64,000 nt of DNA from Motiliproteus sp. MSK22-1 (GCF_001968815.1 NZ_MIEQ01000049.1:91757-155756); one strand, 5' to 3'. Shown: positions 1-8,831, numbered from the stretch's first letter. Program-made: numbers and translations. Notes: generated by a model from the letters alone, not told the origin.

Positions 1-841
1 CATTAGAGAGACCATGGGGGACATGGAAAGCGGCTCCAATAGGACGGCTCATACCATGAACCAATGCCACCGATGCATTGGAGAAGGCTACACCGGCAAG
101 AGTGGAACCCAGCATCATTGCTTCGCGAGCTTGGTTGTCAGAACCGTCTTTATAAACCCTGCGTAAATTCGGACTGATCAACCGCATCGCTGATAATGCC
201 TGACTATCGCTATAGGGATTGGCCTTCTTACTGATATAGGCTTCCATGGCGTGAGTTAAGGCATCGATCCCGGTATCCGCCGTGGTGCGTGATGGCAGAC
301 TCAGGGTCAGATCATAATCCACCAGAGCTGCCACAGGCATAAAGCCAATGCCCATGCAGAGCATTTTTTCGTCGGTTTTTTCATCGGTGATGATGGTAAC
401 CCTTGTTACTTCAGAGCCGGTTCCTGCTGTGGTGGGCACCGCAATAATCGGTAAACCTGACTCAATCACAGCCCGAGGAAACTTATAATCCTGCATCTCG
501 CCACCCTGTTTGGCGAGAATAGAAATGGCCTTGGCGCTGTCTATGGGGCTGCCGCCGCCCAACGCTATCAGGCAGTCATAATCACCATTGCGGGCCTTAT
601 CAACACCGGCTTGAATCGAGCTGACTGTGGGCTCTGGAACAGTATCATCAAAGACTTCAGCCGCAATGGCATGGCTTGCAAGGGCCTCTTGGACTCGACT
701 GATATACCCCAGTTTAACCATCATCTTGTCGGTAATAATCAACGGGCGCTTGCAGCCGAGGCTGGTCAGAATGTTGGGTATCTCCTGGCTTGCGCCAGCA
801 CCTACTTGCATAATGCGGGGAAGAATCACTTGAGTAGACAT
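1..841 (-). CDS. dddB: Iron-containing alcohol dehydrogenase, DddB-like (3' part outside window)
   Basis: This is a group III iron-dependent alcohol dehydrogenase, expected to oxidise a hydroxy acid such as 3-hydroxypropionate with NAD(P). The visible 280 residues run from an ATG at 839-841 off the left edge; family members are about 380 residues. I read the nucleotide-binding motif GGGSPIDSAK near residues 95-104, TTAGTGSE near 137-144, and metal ligands in DTGIDALTHAME (D193, H197) and near H261 and H272. It lies 65 bp downstream of the BCCT carrier gene on the same strand, opposite dddD. That arrangement matches the ddd clusters of Marinomonas-type bacteria, where DddB acts after DddD. The family call is firm; the substrate is inferred from context. 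Confidence 0.85.
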   Translation of the reverse strand, partial: MSTQVILPRIMQVGAGASQEIPNILTSLGCKRPLIITDKMMVKLGYISRVQEALASHAIAAEVFDDTVPEPTVSSIQAGVDKARNGDYDCLIALGGGSPIDSAKAISILAKQGGEMQDYKFPRAVIESGLPIIAVPTTAGTGSEVTRVTIITDEKTDEKMLCMGIGFMPVAALVDYDLTLSLPSRTTADTGIDALTHAMEAYISKKANPYSDSQALSAMRLISPNLRRVYKDGSDNQAREAMMLGSTLAGVAFSNASVALVHGMSRPIGAAFHVPHGLSN

Positions 842-906
842 GTTGTCTCCTATTATCTATTCGGATCATCAGTGCTAACTGATTAAGCGCTGGCGAGAAG
901 CTGTTT

Positions 907-2535
907 TTAAACGTTACTGGCTATGGAAGCAGCCGACTGTTCTGCTGCGCCGATTTCTTTGGCTGTGCTGCTTTTGGCTGACAACGTCTGTTTACCGGGT
1001 AAGGTCTCTTCACGCAGGGATTTGTAGAGCCCATAAGTGGCCAGGATCACGATGATTGAGAAGGGGAGTGCGGCAACAATCGAGGCGGTCTGCAGGGCCT
1101 TAAGACCACCGGCATACAACAAAACCCCTGCTACTGCCCCAACCGCTATTCCCCAGAATACCCGTAAACGAGCCGGCGGATGCTCTTCACCCATTGAGAT
1201 CAGGGTGCAGATTACCAGGGTCGCGGAGTCTGCTGAGGTGACGAAGTAGGTCACCAGCATAATGGTGCAAAGCCCGGACATCAGGACGGTCATCAGTTGT
1301 CCGATACCCATCAGTTCGATGGTTTTGAACAGCGCCATAGTCGTGTCTGCGTTAACAGCAGCGGTCACTCCTCCGCCGCCGAACAGTTCGATAAACATGG
1401 CAGTATTACCGAAGATTGAGATCCAGAAAGCAGCCAGAAGTGTCGGTGCGACGAGTACACCCAGCACAAACTCACGGATCGTGCGTCCCTTGGAAATGCG
1501 TGCGATAAAAATCCCACAGAAAGGAGCCCAGGCTATCCACCAGCCCCAATAGAAAATGGTCCACCAGCCCTGCCATTGACCCTTGGGATCGGGATCGACC
1601 CAAAGACCCAGTTCAACCGCATGAAACAGGTAATCACCGGTGTTGGTAACAAAGGCTCCCAGCACATAAGCGGTCGGACCAAAAACAACAAATAGTCCCA
1701 GAATGATCAGAGTGAGGTGCATATTCAATTCGCTAAGGATACGAATACCCTTATTCAAACCGGTCAGTACCGATGCCGTGGCGATGATTGAGAGCACGGC
1801 AATTAATATGATCTGGTTGTTGGTTGAGACTTCAAAACCCAGCAGGTAGCCCAGACCTGCGTTCATCTGCTGAGCACCCAGACCCAGAGAAGTGGCGATA
1901 CCGAACACAGTACCAAACACCGCGAGCAGATCGGCTGCATGACCAATAGGACCGTAGATACGATCACCAAAGATGGGATAAAGGCAAGAACGAATGGAGA
2001 GAGGTAAGCCTTTGCGGTAAGCAAAATACGCTAACGCCAAGCCGATCACGGCAAACAGTGCCCAGCCATGTAGCCCCCAATGGAAGATGGAGATTCGCAT
2101 AGCGACTTGAGCCGCCTCGACTGTCAATTGCTGCGCTTCGGTAATCAGAGGATTGCTCTGAAAATGGTAAATGGGTTCAGCAATACTCCAGAACAGGATT
2201 CCAATGCCAATACCCGCTCCAAACAGCATTGAAAACCAGGAGAAGTTACTGAATTCAGGTTTATCCGTATCCTTCCCGAGACGGATATCGCCGTAGCGGC
2301 TAAAGATCAGCCATATGGAGAAAAACAGAAAAAAACTGATCAGGCCGATGTAATACCAGGCCAGGTCAGAAGCGATAAAGGCTTTGGCGGCTGAATAGAT
2401 CGAGTTGGCATACTTTGGATCTACGATGGTGAATAGCACAAATGCCATGACCAGTAATCCTGACCCGATAGCCATGATCGGGTTGGTGCCTGTAAATAAG
2501 CCGCTCTCAGGCATTGCCTGTCTATGCGTTCTCAT
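907..2535 (-). CDS. dddT: BCCT family betaine/DMSP transporter, DddT-like
   Basis: This 542-residue inner-membrane carrier belongs to the betaine/choline/carnitine transporter family, which imports quaternary ammonium or sulfonium zwitterions with Na+ or H+. The sequence shows about 12 hydrophobic segments, the family's glycine-rich segment GAGIGIGILFWSIAEP near residues 106-121, and an aromatic stretch WWTIFYWGWWIAWAPF near residue 330 that corresponds to the substrate-binding tryptophan region. The N-terminus has the usual short cytoplasmic lead. Its start overlaps the UspA stop by 4 bp, so the two are translationally coupled, and dddB follows 65 bp downstream. Divergent dddD makes DMSP the likely substrate. 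Glycine betaine or carnitine cannot be excluded from sequence alone. Confidence 0.88.
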   Translation of the reverse strand: MRTHRQAMPESGLFTGTNPIMAIGSGLLVMAFVLFTIVDPKYANSIYSAAKAFIASDLAWYYIGLISFFLFFSIWLIFSRYGDIRLGKDTDKPEFSNFSWFSMLFGAGIGIGILFWSIAEPIYHFQSNPLITEAQQLTVEAAQVAMRISIFHWGLHGWALFAVIGLALAYFAYRKGLPLSIRSCLYPIFGDRIYGPIGHAADLLAVFGTVFGIATSLGLGAQQMNAGLGYLLGFEVSTNNQIILIAVLSIIATASVLTGLNKGIRILSELNMHLTLIILGLFVVFGPTAYVLGAFVTNTGDYLFHAVELGLWVDPDPKGQWQGWWTIFYWGWWIAWAPFCGIFIARISKGRTIREFVLGVLVAPTLLAAFWISIFGNTAMFIELFGGGGVTAAVNADTTMALFKTIELMGIGQLMTVLMSGLCTIMLVTYFVTSADSATLVICTLISMGEEHPPARLRVFWGIAVGAVAGVLLYAGGLKALQTASIVAALPFSIIVILATYGLYKSLREETLPGKQTLSAKSSTAKEIGAAEQSAASIASNV

Positions 2536-3026
2536 GATGCCACCCCCTGCTGATTTCTAGCTGTTCTTTCTCGCGTTTTTTCTTGGACTTTTTCGCGCAC
2601 CACCAGTACTGAACACTGAGCATGTCGCATGACATGGGAAGCATTGGCGCCAATCAAATAATCGGTTAATTCAGGTCGATGGGATGCCATCACAATCAGG
2701 TCTGCGTCTGCCTCTCTGGCGATTCGAAGAACTTCCTTATAAATTCGACCCTGACCAACGGTGACGCTGGTAATGATATTGTCGGGTACAAGACGCTCTA
2801 CCAGCGCCTTGAGGTTTCCCTTTCCTTCTTCTTTTATGTGGCGATCAATGCCACTGGGAAGATGCGCCGCAATTGCAGGAATATCGGCGTTGGGAACAAC
2901 GGTTACAACATGCAATCTGGCATCGTTATTCCGAGCCTGTTCAACCGCCATAGGCAATGCGCTGCGCCAGGAGCTCTCGTGGGCCAGATCCACCGGGATG
3001 AGTATATTTTTGTACTTATTATTCAT
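2532..3026 (-). CDS. Universal stress protein (UspA family) coupled to the BCCT carrier
   Basis: A single-domain Usp protein of 164 residues: the N-terminus NILIPVDLAHESSW is the first beta-strand and loop, and the C-terminal half carries ADLIVMASHRPELTDYLIGA and SHVMRHAQCSVLVVRE. The usual ATP-loop G-x2-G-x9-G(S/T) is altered, with RPEL in place of the first glycines, so nucleotide binding is uncertain. It is first in the operon and overlaps the carrier gene by 4 bp. By analogy with TeaD, a Usp protein that modulates the ectoine TRAP carrier TeaABC, it may tune DddT activity. That role is an inference. Confidence 0.85.
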   Translation of the reverse strand: MNNKYKNILIPVDLAHESSWRSALPMAVEQARNNDARLHVVTVVPNADIPAIAAHLPSGIDRHIKEEGKGNLKALVERLVPDNIITSVTVGQGRIYKEVLRIAREADADLIVMASHRPELTDYLIGANASHVMRHAQCSVLVVREKVQEKTRERTARNQQGVAS

Positions 3027-3084
3027 GCTTCAACTCTTCGATAAGGGTTGCTCTTAGTCTTTCTTGGAGACTGCTACAGCGAAG

Positions 3085-3101
3085 GGTATTGATAAAATAC
3101 C
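3085..3101. promoter_or_regulatory. Inverted repeat upstream of the uspA-dddT-dddB operon
   Basis: GGTATT and AATACC arms are separated by GATAA, about 60-75 bp upstream of the uspA start, where an operator or activator site would sit. The regulator is not in the window. The arms are only 6 bp, so this is a weak candidate. Confidence 0.3.
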
Positions 3102-3300
3102 TTAAAATGATACGAAATGGATTGTTATATAAAAATAATCGGAAAAGAAACAATAAAATTCCAGTCTATGACCTTATTTTATTTATAGGTCGATCAGTAT
3201 TTTAATTTCTTCTGAAATATCAATTAGCTAGCAATTGCAGGATTCGTGAGGTTGTTGAGTTTATAAAGGTATAAATAAAACACACCCTCAGGGCCTTTTT

Positions 3301-3450
3301 TTATTGCTGGTTCAGCGATGTTTTCATTTCTACTATCCGCCGCAGAAACTGTTCGAAAAAGAGGTGTTCATGATAGGTCAGTACTGTGGATAACTGGTAC
3401 GTACTCTGAATGAGCACGCCTTCGGGTGAACCGTTTTCAACGCTCATCAT
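3301..3450 (-). CDS. Small hypothetical ORF, 49 aa, possibly a remnant
   Basis: On the minus strand an open frame of 49 codons starts at ATGATGAGC and ends in TAA at 3301-3303. The product begins MMSVENGSPEGVL, contains LTYHEHLFFEQFLRRIVEM and ends SLNQQ, so the second half looks like an amphipathic helix. No clear Shine-Dalgarno precedes the ATG, and the frame is closed by a stop about 8 codons upstream. I do not recognise the family. It may be a real small protein, the tail of a lost regulator, or chance. It overlaps the likely dddD promoter. Confidence 0.22.
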   Translation of the reverse strand: MMSVENGSPEGVLIQSTYQLSTVLTYHEHLFFEQFLRRIVEMKTSLNQQ

Positions 3451-3490
3451 TTGCTGTTTGCTGGAACAGCTTTAAGTAGGATTTATTGCA

Positions 3491-6004
3491 ATGAAAAATA
3501 ACAATCAATTGCCTTTGGCCGGTGTTCGTGTTGTCGACTTCGGTCAACAGATTGCAGGTCCGGCCGTTGCTATGACACTGGCCGATCTTGGTGCAACCGT
3601 CGTGCATATAGACCCCCCGGAAGGTCCCCTTTGGGATCATCCGGCCAATGCCATCCTGAATCGAAATAAGAGCAGCATTCGCCTGGATCTGAAAACTGAG
3701 TCAGGCCTGTCTCAGGCTCTGGCTCTAATAACCAAGGCGGATGTGGTGATAGAAAGCTTTCGTCCGGGGGTGATGAAGCGTCTGGGGGTGGATTTTTCTG
3801 AATTGCGGCTAGAGCGACCTGAATTGATCACCCTTTCTGTTCCGGGGTTTGCCAGCAATGATGAATTACGCCGGGAATGGAAAGCCACTGAAGCGGTGGT
3901 CGCCGCGACCTGTGGCGCCTTTACCGATATGGGATTTAATCGGGTGTTGATGGGATTGAATCCCAGCTTTTCACCCTTGCCGCTTGGTTCATCCTATGCA
4001 ACCTCTCTGGCAGCCAGTTCTGTGGTGTTTGCCCTTACCGAGCGGGAAAAAACCGGACGAGGGGACAGTATCGAAGTTCCGGTAGCCTCCGCTCTGATGG
4101 AAGGGCTTTCATACAATTCCTATGTAATTGAAGGGCTGCCTGATCGTTATAAAACCATGCGTGAGCATGAGATTGAACATCGAAAAACCAACGATATCCC
4201 GATGGATTTGAGTTACCAGCAATTGCAGGAATATCTGGACCCTTTTTATCGCACTTATGAGTGTGCCGATGGACGGATGTTCTATTGTGTTTGTCCTTCA
4301 CATCGCAATCATGCCAAGCGCGCCTTGCAGCTATTGGGAATTTATGACGAACTGCTCGCTGAGGGATTACCGGATGTCGTCGACCTGCATCAACCTATCG
4401 CAGAATGGGAGGGAGAGACCTCTATTGGTGTCTATCCGCTGCCAAAAAAATGGGCGGATATTATCTCTGCAAAAATGAAAAAAGCATTCCTGGCGAAGAC
4501 GTCGACCGAGTGGGGTGTCGCATTTGGTGAAGGCCAGATACCCGGGGCACCCCATCGAACAACCCAGGAGTGGGTCAATGATGAGCATACCAATGCCGCT
4601 GGATTGATTGTTGAGGTAAAAGATCCTGAGTTTGGCATCATGAAGCAGCCAGGGCCCATTGCCTGGTTAGAAGGATTGACAGAATCGATGCTGTCACCTC
4701 GTCCCAGAAAAGAGGTGAGCTACGATCAGGCGCTGGCAGAGCTGACTGAGGTGGCTGAGCAGGACAAAGTCACGCGCCCGGTTGGTGCAGATATTCATCC
4801 GATCACTGGTAACGGGTGGTTAGATGGGCTGCGAGTTTTGGATCTGACCAATGTGATTGCCGGTCCTCATTCGACAGCTTTTCTTGGGCGGTTTGGCGCC
4901 GAAGTGATCAAACTGGATCCGGTGACACCTTTTTATGATCCTCTGATCGGCACACTTTTTACCTTCTTAACCAATATGGGTAAGAAAAGTGCTCTGGTGG
5001 ATATTACAACCGATGAAGGAAGAGAAGTCTTCAAGCGACTGGTTCGATCCGTTGATATGGTGGTAATTAATGCCCCTGAGCGGCAGATAAAACCTTTAGG
5101 TCTGGATCATGAAAGCCTGCAAGCCATTAATCCTGGAGTATTGTTCTGCCGTCTGGATTGTTTGGGCGGGCCGCTGGGTGGTCCAAAAACCGACTACATC
5201 GGATACGATGATATTATCCAGGCAAACAGCGGAATCATGAGCCGCTTTGGCGGACAGAAAACGCCCGAAGAGCATGCTCATTTAGGTACGCTGGACGTTA
5301 ACTGCGGATTTGCCGCAGGTCTGGGAATGGCGGTATCCCTATACCACAAGCAAAAGACCGGTGAAGCGACCCGAGCCCGGACCTCCTTATCTGCGGTGAC
5401 TAACCTGGCTCAGATACCCTTTGCCTTTGACTATCAAGGTCGTGCCCCTTTTAACGAACCTTCGGGACGGGAGGCTTTGGGCAACCATGAACTATCCCAT
5501 TTTTACCAAACCGGGCAGGGTTGGATCTTTTTGGATGCAAATGCTACTGAACTAAGCACGCTCAATCAGATAGAAGGCCTAAAAGGCATTTTGGCGACGG
5601 ATGACATAGCCGGTTTCCTGACTGCTGCCTTCAAAACAGCGCCGGCCGATTACTGGGCGGAGATGTTGCAAAGCGCCGGAGTAGCGGCAGCAGCGCCTCA
5701 ATCTATAGAGGACTTGCGGGATAGATATAGTCGGCAAGCAGATGGTAGTGTAGGGATAGATAAAGGTAGCTTTGCCTTCTCAGTCTACCCGGACCACCCC
5801 AGTAGTCACTGCGTTACGCTGATTGATCACTATGCGATTCGTCCCGCTGAGGCTACCATCAGGGCCATCGATTCAACGGAACGATTTGGTCATTCCACCC
5901 GAGTGATTCTGGCTGATGCGGGTTACAGCGAGGCGGAAATCAGCTCGATGATTGAGCGAAAAGTTGCAGGGCAGGGCTGGGGTAAGGAGTTCTTGCCGAG
6001 CTAG
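3491..6004 (+). CDS. dddD: DMSP CoA-transferase/lyase DddD (tandem class III CoA-transferase)
   Basis: This 837-residue protein has two fused class III (CaiB/BaiF) CoA-transferase domains, roughly residues 8-400 and 440-830, each opening with a GVRVVDFGQQIAGP-like or GLRVLDLTNVIAGP segment. That double-domain architecture and length are those of DddD, which transfers CoA to DMSP and releases dimethyl sulfide plus a 3-hydroxypropionyl product. Asp602, in LGTLDVNCGF, falls at the position I recall as the catalytic aspartate of characterised DddD proteins. The first domain lacks an obvious equivalent. ATG 3491 follows AGGA by about 10 bases. The divergent BCCT carrier and iron alcohol dehydrogenase support the DMSP role over carnitine CoA-transferase, which is a single domain of about 400 residues. 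Confidence 0.9.
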   Translation: MKNNNQLPLAGVRVVDFGQQIAGPAVAMTLADLGATVVHIDPPEGPLWDHPANAILNRNKSSIRLDLKTESGLSQALALITKADVVIESFRPGVMKRLGVDFSELRLERPELITLSVPGFASNDELRREWKATEAVVAATCGAFTDMGFNRVLMGLNPSFSPLPLGSSYATSLAASSVVFALTEREKTGRGDSIEVPVASALMEGLSYNSYVIEGLPDRYKTMREHEIEHRKTNDIPMDLSYQQLQEYLDPFYRTYECADGRMFYCVCPSHRNHAKRALQLLGIYDELLAEGLPDVVDLHQPIAEWEGETSIGVYPLPKKWADIISAKMKKAFLAKTSTEWGVAFGEGQIPGAPHRTTQEWVNDEHTNAAGLIVEVKDPEFGIMKQPGPIAWLEGLTESMLSPRPRKEVSYDQALAELTEVAEQDKVTRPVGADIHPITGNGWLDGLRVLDLTNVIAGPHSTAFLGRFGAEVIKLDPVTPFYDPLIGTLFTFLTNMGKKSALVDITTDEGREVFKRLVRSVDMVVINAPERQIKPLGLDHESLQAINPGVLFCRLDCLGGPLGGPKTDYIGYDDIIQANSGIMSRFGGQKTPEEHAHLGTLDVNCGFAAGLGMAVSLYHKQKTGEATRARTSLSAVTNLAQIPFAFDYQGRAPFNEPSGREALGNHELSHFYQTGQGWIFLDANATELSTLNQIEGLKGILATDDIAGFLTAAFKTAPADYWAEMLQSAGVAAAAPQSIEDLRDRYSRQADGSVGIDKGSFAFSVYPDHPSSHCVTLIDHYAIRPAEATIRAIDSTERFGHSTRVILADAGYSEAEISSMIERKVAGQGWGKEFLPS

Positions 6005-6036
6005 TTAAGGTTTAATTTCATTCCAAGCGGATAGAT

Positions 6037-6061
6037 GCAGGCGGACTCTGACTCCGTCTGC
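6037..6061 (+). terminator. Hairpin downstream of dddD, probable terminator
   Basis: GCAGGCGGA and TCCGTCTGC form a 9-bp stem with one G-U pair around a 7-base loop, 33 bp after the dddD stop. It is followed by ATTATATT rather than a pure T-run, so intrinsic termination is plausible but not strong. Confidence 0.5.
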
Positions 6062-6081
6062 ATTATATTGAAGGTGCTAAG

Positions 6082-6259
6082 GCTGCCTGGTTCGTCTCAA
6101 ACTTAATGCCGGTGATATGGTGGTGTTTGATAACCGTCGAGTTTTACATGACCGAGAACGCTTTGATCCCAGACCGGGTTACGTCATTTACGGGGCTGCT
6201 ATGTGGATCGATCTGAGTTTCAAAGCCGACTGAGAGTACTTGCCGCTTTGTTCGAATAA
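6082..6259 (+). pseudogene. C-terminal remnant of a gamma-butyrobetaine/TauD-type dioxygenase
   Basis: One frame reads LVRLKLNAGDMVVFDNRRVL then HDRERFDP. After a frameshift near 6165-6175 a second frame reads GLRHLRGCYVDRSEFQSRLR, then VLAALFE and a stop at 6257-6259. Together this is the C-terminal end of the 2-oxoglutarate/Fe(II) dioxygenases of the gamma-butyrobetaine hydroxylase family (vFDNrRvLH, then RHLqGCYVD and a final SRLRVL). The first frame is closed by an in-frame TAA at 6079-6081, and nothing upstream encodes the other 300 or so residues. It is a truncated and frameshifted relic directly behind the dddD terminator hairpin. Confidence 0.8.
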
Positions 6260-6920
6260 GTTGAAATCAATGCCGGCTTTTTTATATCTGCCGGTTGTCG
6301 CAGAAAAGTGCTGGGGCGAACTGGGAGGGGGCTGCAATACAAATCCCGAGCTGACAAAAATAAACCTGAGGACTATTTTTATGCGTTGTTTTTCTTTGTT
6401 TCACAAAGTTGCACTCACTGTCTGTTTAGGGATTTCAACCAGCTTTGGCTCACTAAATCCATTGCCCCCGGCTATAACCATCTTAGACTGAATAAAGAGA
6501 GCGACTATAAGTCACCTTCTGGTCCTTACCAGCCAGACCTCAAGTCTGGCGTAGATTTCACGTTCGCTGGTTATCTATATAGTTAGTTCTTCCCTACGTT
6601 ACCTTCGAACCAATCCGGTACCCGATACGGAATGAATCAGATTAATCCTGTTTTCTGATATCAGATCACCCTAAGGTAGAGCTTTTGGCTTTCTCTGTTT
6701 CATGTGAATTTGCAGCTCTTTACCCGGATACAGCAGAAAATGGCGAGGTGTAGATAGGATAATCGCCTGTTTTGACTGAATATTAAAAAAGTTAAGTGTT
6801 ATTTAGGGTCAGCGGGCCATGCCACAACGTTTTAAACGGATTTTAGCGGCACCGGGAATGCTATGTAATCTCTCCTTCCAGTCGGATTACAGCTGTATTT
6901 CCGGTGTCGATTATCACTCA
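6260..6920. other. Long intergenic region between the dioxygenase remnant and the SulP gene
   Basis: About 660 bp with no convincing gene. Short open frames occur on the plus strand (one at 6381-6491, another ending near 6586 with PSGPYQPDLKSGVDFTFAGY), and the last one could be a scrap of an outer-membrane protein. The sulP gene ends at 6921 on the minus strand; I see no clear T-run terminator for it, only a short palindrome overlapping its stop (TCAACC-GCG-GTTGA). The region looks like decayed sequence. Confidence 0.5.
6381..6491 (+). CDS. Possible 36-aa secreted peptide or gene fragment
   Basis: An ATG at 6381, 8 bases after a TGAGGA Shine-Dalgarno-like sequence, opens a 36-codon frame beginning MRCFSLFHKVALTVCLGIST, which resembles a signal peptide, and ending LNPLPPAITILD. 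A different frame stays open to 6586, so this may be the start of a frameshifted exported-protein gene. I recognise no family. Given the neighbouring dioxygenase remnant, decay is as likely as function. Confidence 0.22.
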   Translation: MRCFSLFHKVALTVCLGISTSFGSLNPLPPAITILD

Positions 6921-8729
6921 TCAACCCGCGGTTGAGTTGATGTTGTCCGGCAATCTATCGTTTTCACTTTTGAGCTTTAATGCCTGCCAAGCCTGAAACT
7001 GGCTTAAAAACACCTTGCCTGTCAGATTATCCAGAAACGCGGACTGTTTGAGTCGGTCCATAACCGGACCTTTGACCTCAGAGAGGTGCAGCTGTACGCC
7101 TGCATCAAAGAGTCTGCGGGTCAGTTCTTCCAGGCTTTCAAGGGCGCTGGCGTCAATATGGTTGATGGCTGCACAGACCAGTACAACATCCTTTGTTTGC
7201 GGTTGTTGCAGCACTTTGTCGTAAATAAGGTCTTCCAGAAAGCGGGTGTTTGCGAAGTACAGAGATTCGTCCACTCTTACATTTATAACGGTTTCCAGGG
7301 TTTCGACCCGATGGCGATCTACATTCCGGAAATGCTCTGTGCCCGGAACGAGTCCGACTTCTGCCACATGAGGTTTGCTGGTTTGTCTTAGAAACAGGAG
7401 GATGGATAGCAGAACGCCAGTGATCACGCCGGCTTCAACGCCGACTAGCAGCACCGTCAAGATGGTTGCTGCCATGGCGGTAAAGTCTGCACGGGAGTAA
7501 TTCCAGGTCCGCTTTAAAGCTGACAGATCAATCAGTGCAACCACGGCGACAATAATCGTGGCGGCCAGGGTGGCTTTTGGCAGGTGGTAAAACCAGGGGG
7601 TGAGTAATATTGCGGCTAAGGCTATGGCAGCAGCGGTGAGTATTCCGGCCAAGGGGGTGCGGGCTCCTGCATCGAAGTTAACTACCGAGCGCGAAAAACC
7701 ACCCGTGACCGGAAAGCCTCCTGATATAGCCGAAGCCAGGTTGGCGCTGCCTAATCCCAGCAACTCCTTGTCAGGTGTGATACGTTGCCGGCGTTTGGCG
7801 GCCAGTGTTTGTGCCACAGATATCGACTCCACAAAGCCAATTAGGCTGATCAGTATTGCCGCTGGTAGCAATTCTTTCCAGAGTTGCAGGTTAAGGTTTG
7901 GCAGGGTTAGCGCCGGTAAGCCCTGGGGGATATGACCGACAATCTGAACCCCTTTGGTTTCCAGGTCTGCGAACAGGACTGCGAGTGTTGTTGTCACGAC
8001 TACCAGAACAGGTCCTGCTTTAGTGAGTAGGTCTGTTAAGAGTGCTGGTGATTGCAGTGTCATCAAGAAAGTCTTCAGCCCCTTGCGGGTCCAAAAAAGA
8101 ACACCCAAAGAGGCTGTTCCAAGCAGTAGTGTATAAGTGTTGGTTGTTTCAAGGTTCTGGAAAATATCGGTTCCCAGATCGATGAGATTATGTCCCTGAG
8201 CCTGGATTCCAAGTAGGTGTTTTAGTTGGCTGACAGCGATCAGGATAGCCGATGCGGTGATAAAACCAGATATCACCGGGTGAGACAGGTAATTGGCGAT
8301 CCAGCCGAGTCTGAGGATAGCCATCAGGAGTAATATCAGTCCAGAAGCGGCTGCTAATACCAGACTGGCTCCCCAGTACTCTGCGGTGCCGGGGATGGCT
8401 ATTTGGCTGACGGCGGCAGCGGTCATTAGTGAGACGACAGCAACGGGGCCCACTGCAAGAAAGCGGCTGGAGCCGAATAAGGCATAGGCTCCCAGCGGCA
8501 AAATGCTTGCGTACAATCCTGCTTGAGGCGGTAATCCTGCCAGCAGGGCATAAGCCAGACTCTGAGGAATCAGCATAATGGTGACAATTACCGCCGCCAT
8601 TAAATCGGCCGGGCCATCTTTCGACTGGTAATTGAGCAGCCAATGATTGCTGATCGCTTTACTGATCATTAATTTGTTGCGGTTTAATTGTCGAGCAAGC
8701 CATTGCCGGGTAGAAGAATCGATAGGCAT
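6921..8729 (-). CDS. SulP family anion permease with C-terminal STAS domain
   Basis: A 602-residue SulP/SLC26 inner-membrane transporter for sulfate, bicarbonate or related anions. The N-terminal half shows the family signature around PADLMAAVIVTIMLIPQSLA (near residue 40) and LPPQAGLYASILPLGAYALFG, with 10-12 further hydrophobic segments. A cytoplasmic STAS domain follows at about residues 455-570, recognisable by VDESLYFANTRFLEDLIYDK and VLVCAAINHIDASALESLEE. It lies 102 bp downstream of a persulfide-dioxygenase-like gene on the same strand, so export or import of sulfite, sulfate or thiosulfate in sulfide oxidation is a reasonable guess. The anion cannot be fixed from sequence. Confidence 0.88.
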   Translation of the reverse strand: MPIDSSTRQWLARQLNRNKLMISKAISNHWLLNYQSKDGPADLMAAVIVTIMLIPQSLAYALLAGLPPQAGLYASILPLGAYALFGSSRFLAVGPVAVVSLMTAAAVSQIAIPGTAEYWGASLVLAAASGLILLLMAILRLGWIANYLSHPVISGFITASAILIAVSQLKHLLGIQAQGHNLIDLGTDIFQNLETTNTYTLLLGTASLGVLFWTRKGLKTFLMTLQSPALLTDLLTKAGPVLVVVTTTLAVLFADLETKGVQIVGHIPQGLPALTLPNLNLQLWKELLPAAILISLIGFVESISVAQTLAAKRRQRITPDKELLGLGSANLASAISGGFPVTGGFSRSVVNFDAGARTPLAGILTAAAIALAAILLTPWFYHLPKATLAATIIVAVVALIDLSALKRTWNYSRADFTAMAATILTVLLVGVEAGVITGVLLSILLFLRQTSKPHVAEVGLVPGTEHFRNVDRHRVETLETVINVRVDESLYFANTRFLEDLIYDKVLQQPQTKDVVLVCAAINHIDASALESLEELTRRLFDAGVQLHLSEVKGPVMDRLKQSAFLDNLTGKVFLSQFQAWQALKLKSENDRLPDNINSTAG

Positions 8730-8831
8730 CAGGCTGCGCCTTGATAGCGTTTATCATGAAGAAAGGCAGCTTTGGCCCTTGTCTGAAAGATAATCATGCC
8801 AGGCTATAAATGAGGATCAGGCCGGAAGTGA

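Larger units (their letters stand above)
3027..3490. other. Divergent intergenic region between uspA-dddT-dddB and dddD
   Basis: These 464 bp separate the two arms of the DMSP locus and must hold both promoters. The left half (3100-3290) is strongly AT-rich. The only structures I can point to are the inverted repeat at 3085-3101 and a 49-codon open frame on the minus strand at 3301-3450. dddD has an AGGA Shine-Dalgarno about 10 bases before its ATG. No regulator gene lies here, unlike clusters where dddR sits beside dddD. Confidence 0.6.

Noticed and set aside
3280..3305. Terminator-like CCCTCAGGG followed by seven Ts
   Set aside because: The stem is only 3 bp, too weak for intrinsic termination, and no plus-strand gene ends just before it.
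3380..3405. AGTAC...GTACT palindrome upstream of dddD
   Set aside because: Arms of only 5 bp with a 16-base spacer are expected by chance in this length of sequence.
3491..6004. Alternative reading of dddD as carnitine CoA-transferase (CaiB)
   Set aside because: CaiB is a single domain of about 400 residues; this protein has two fused domains, Asp602 in the second, and ddd-type neighbours.
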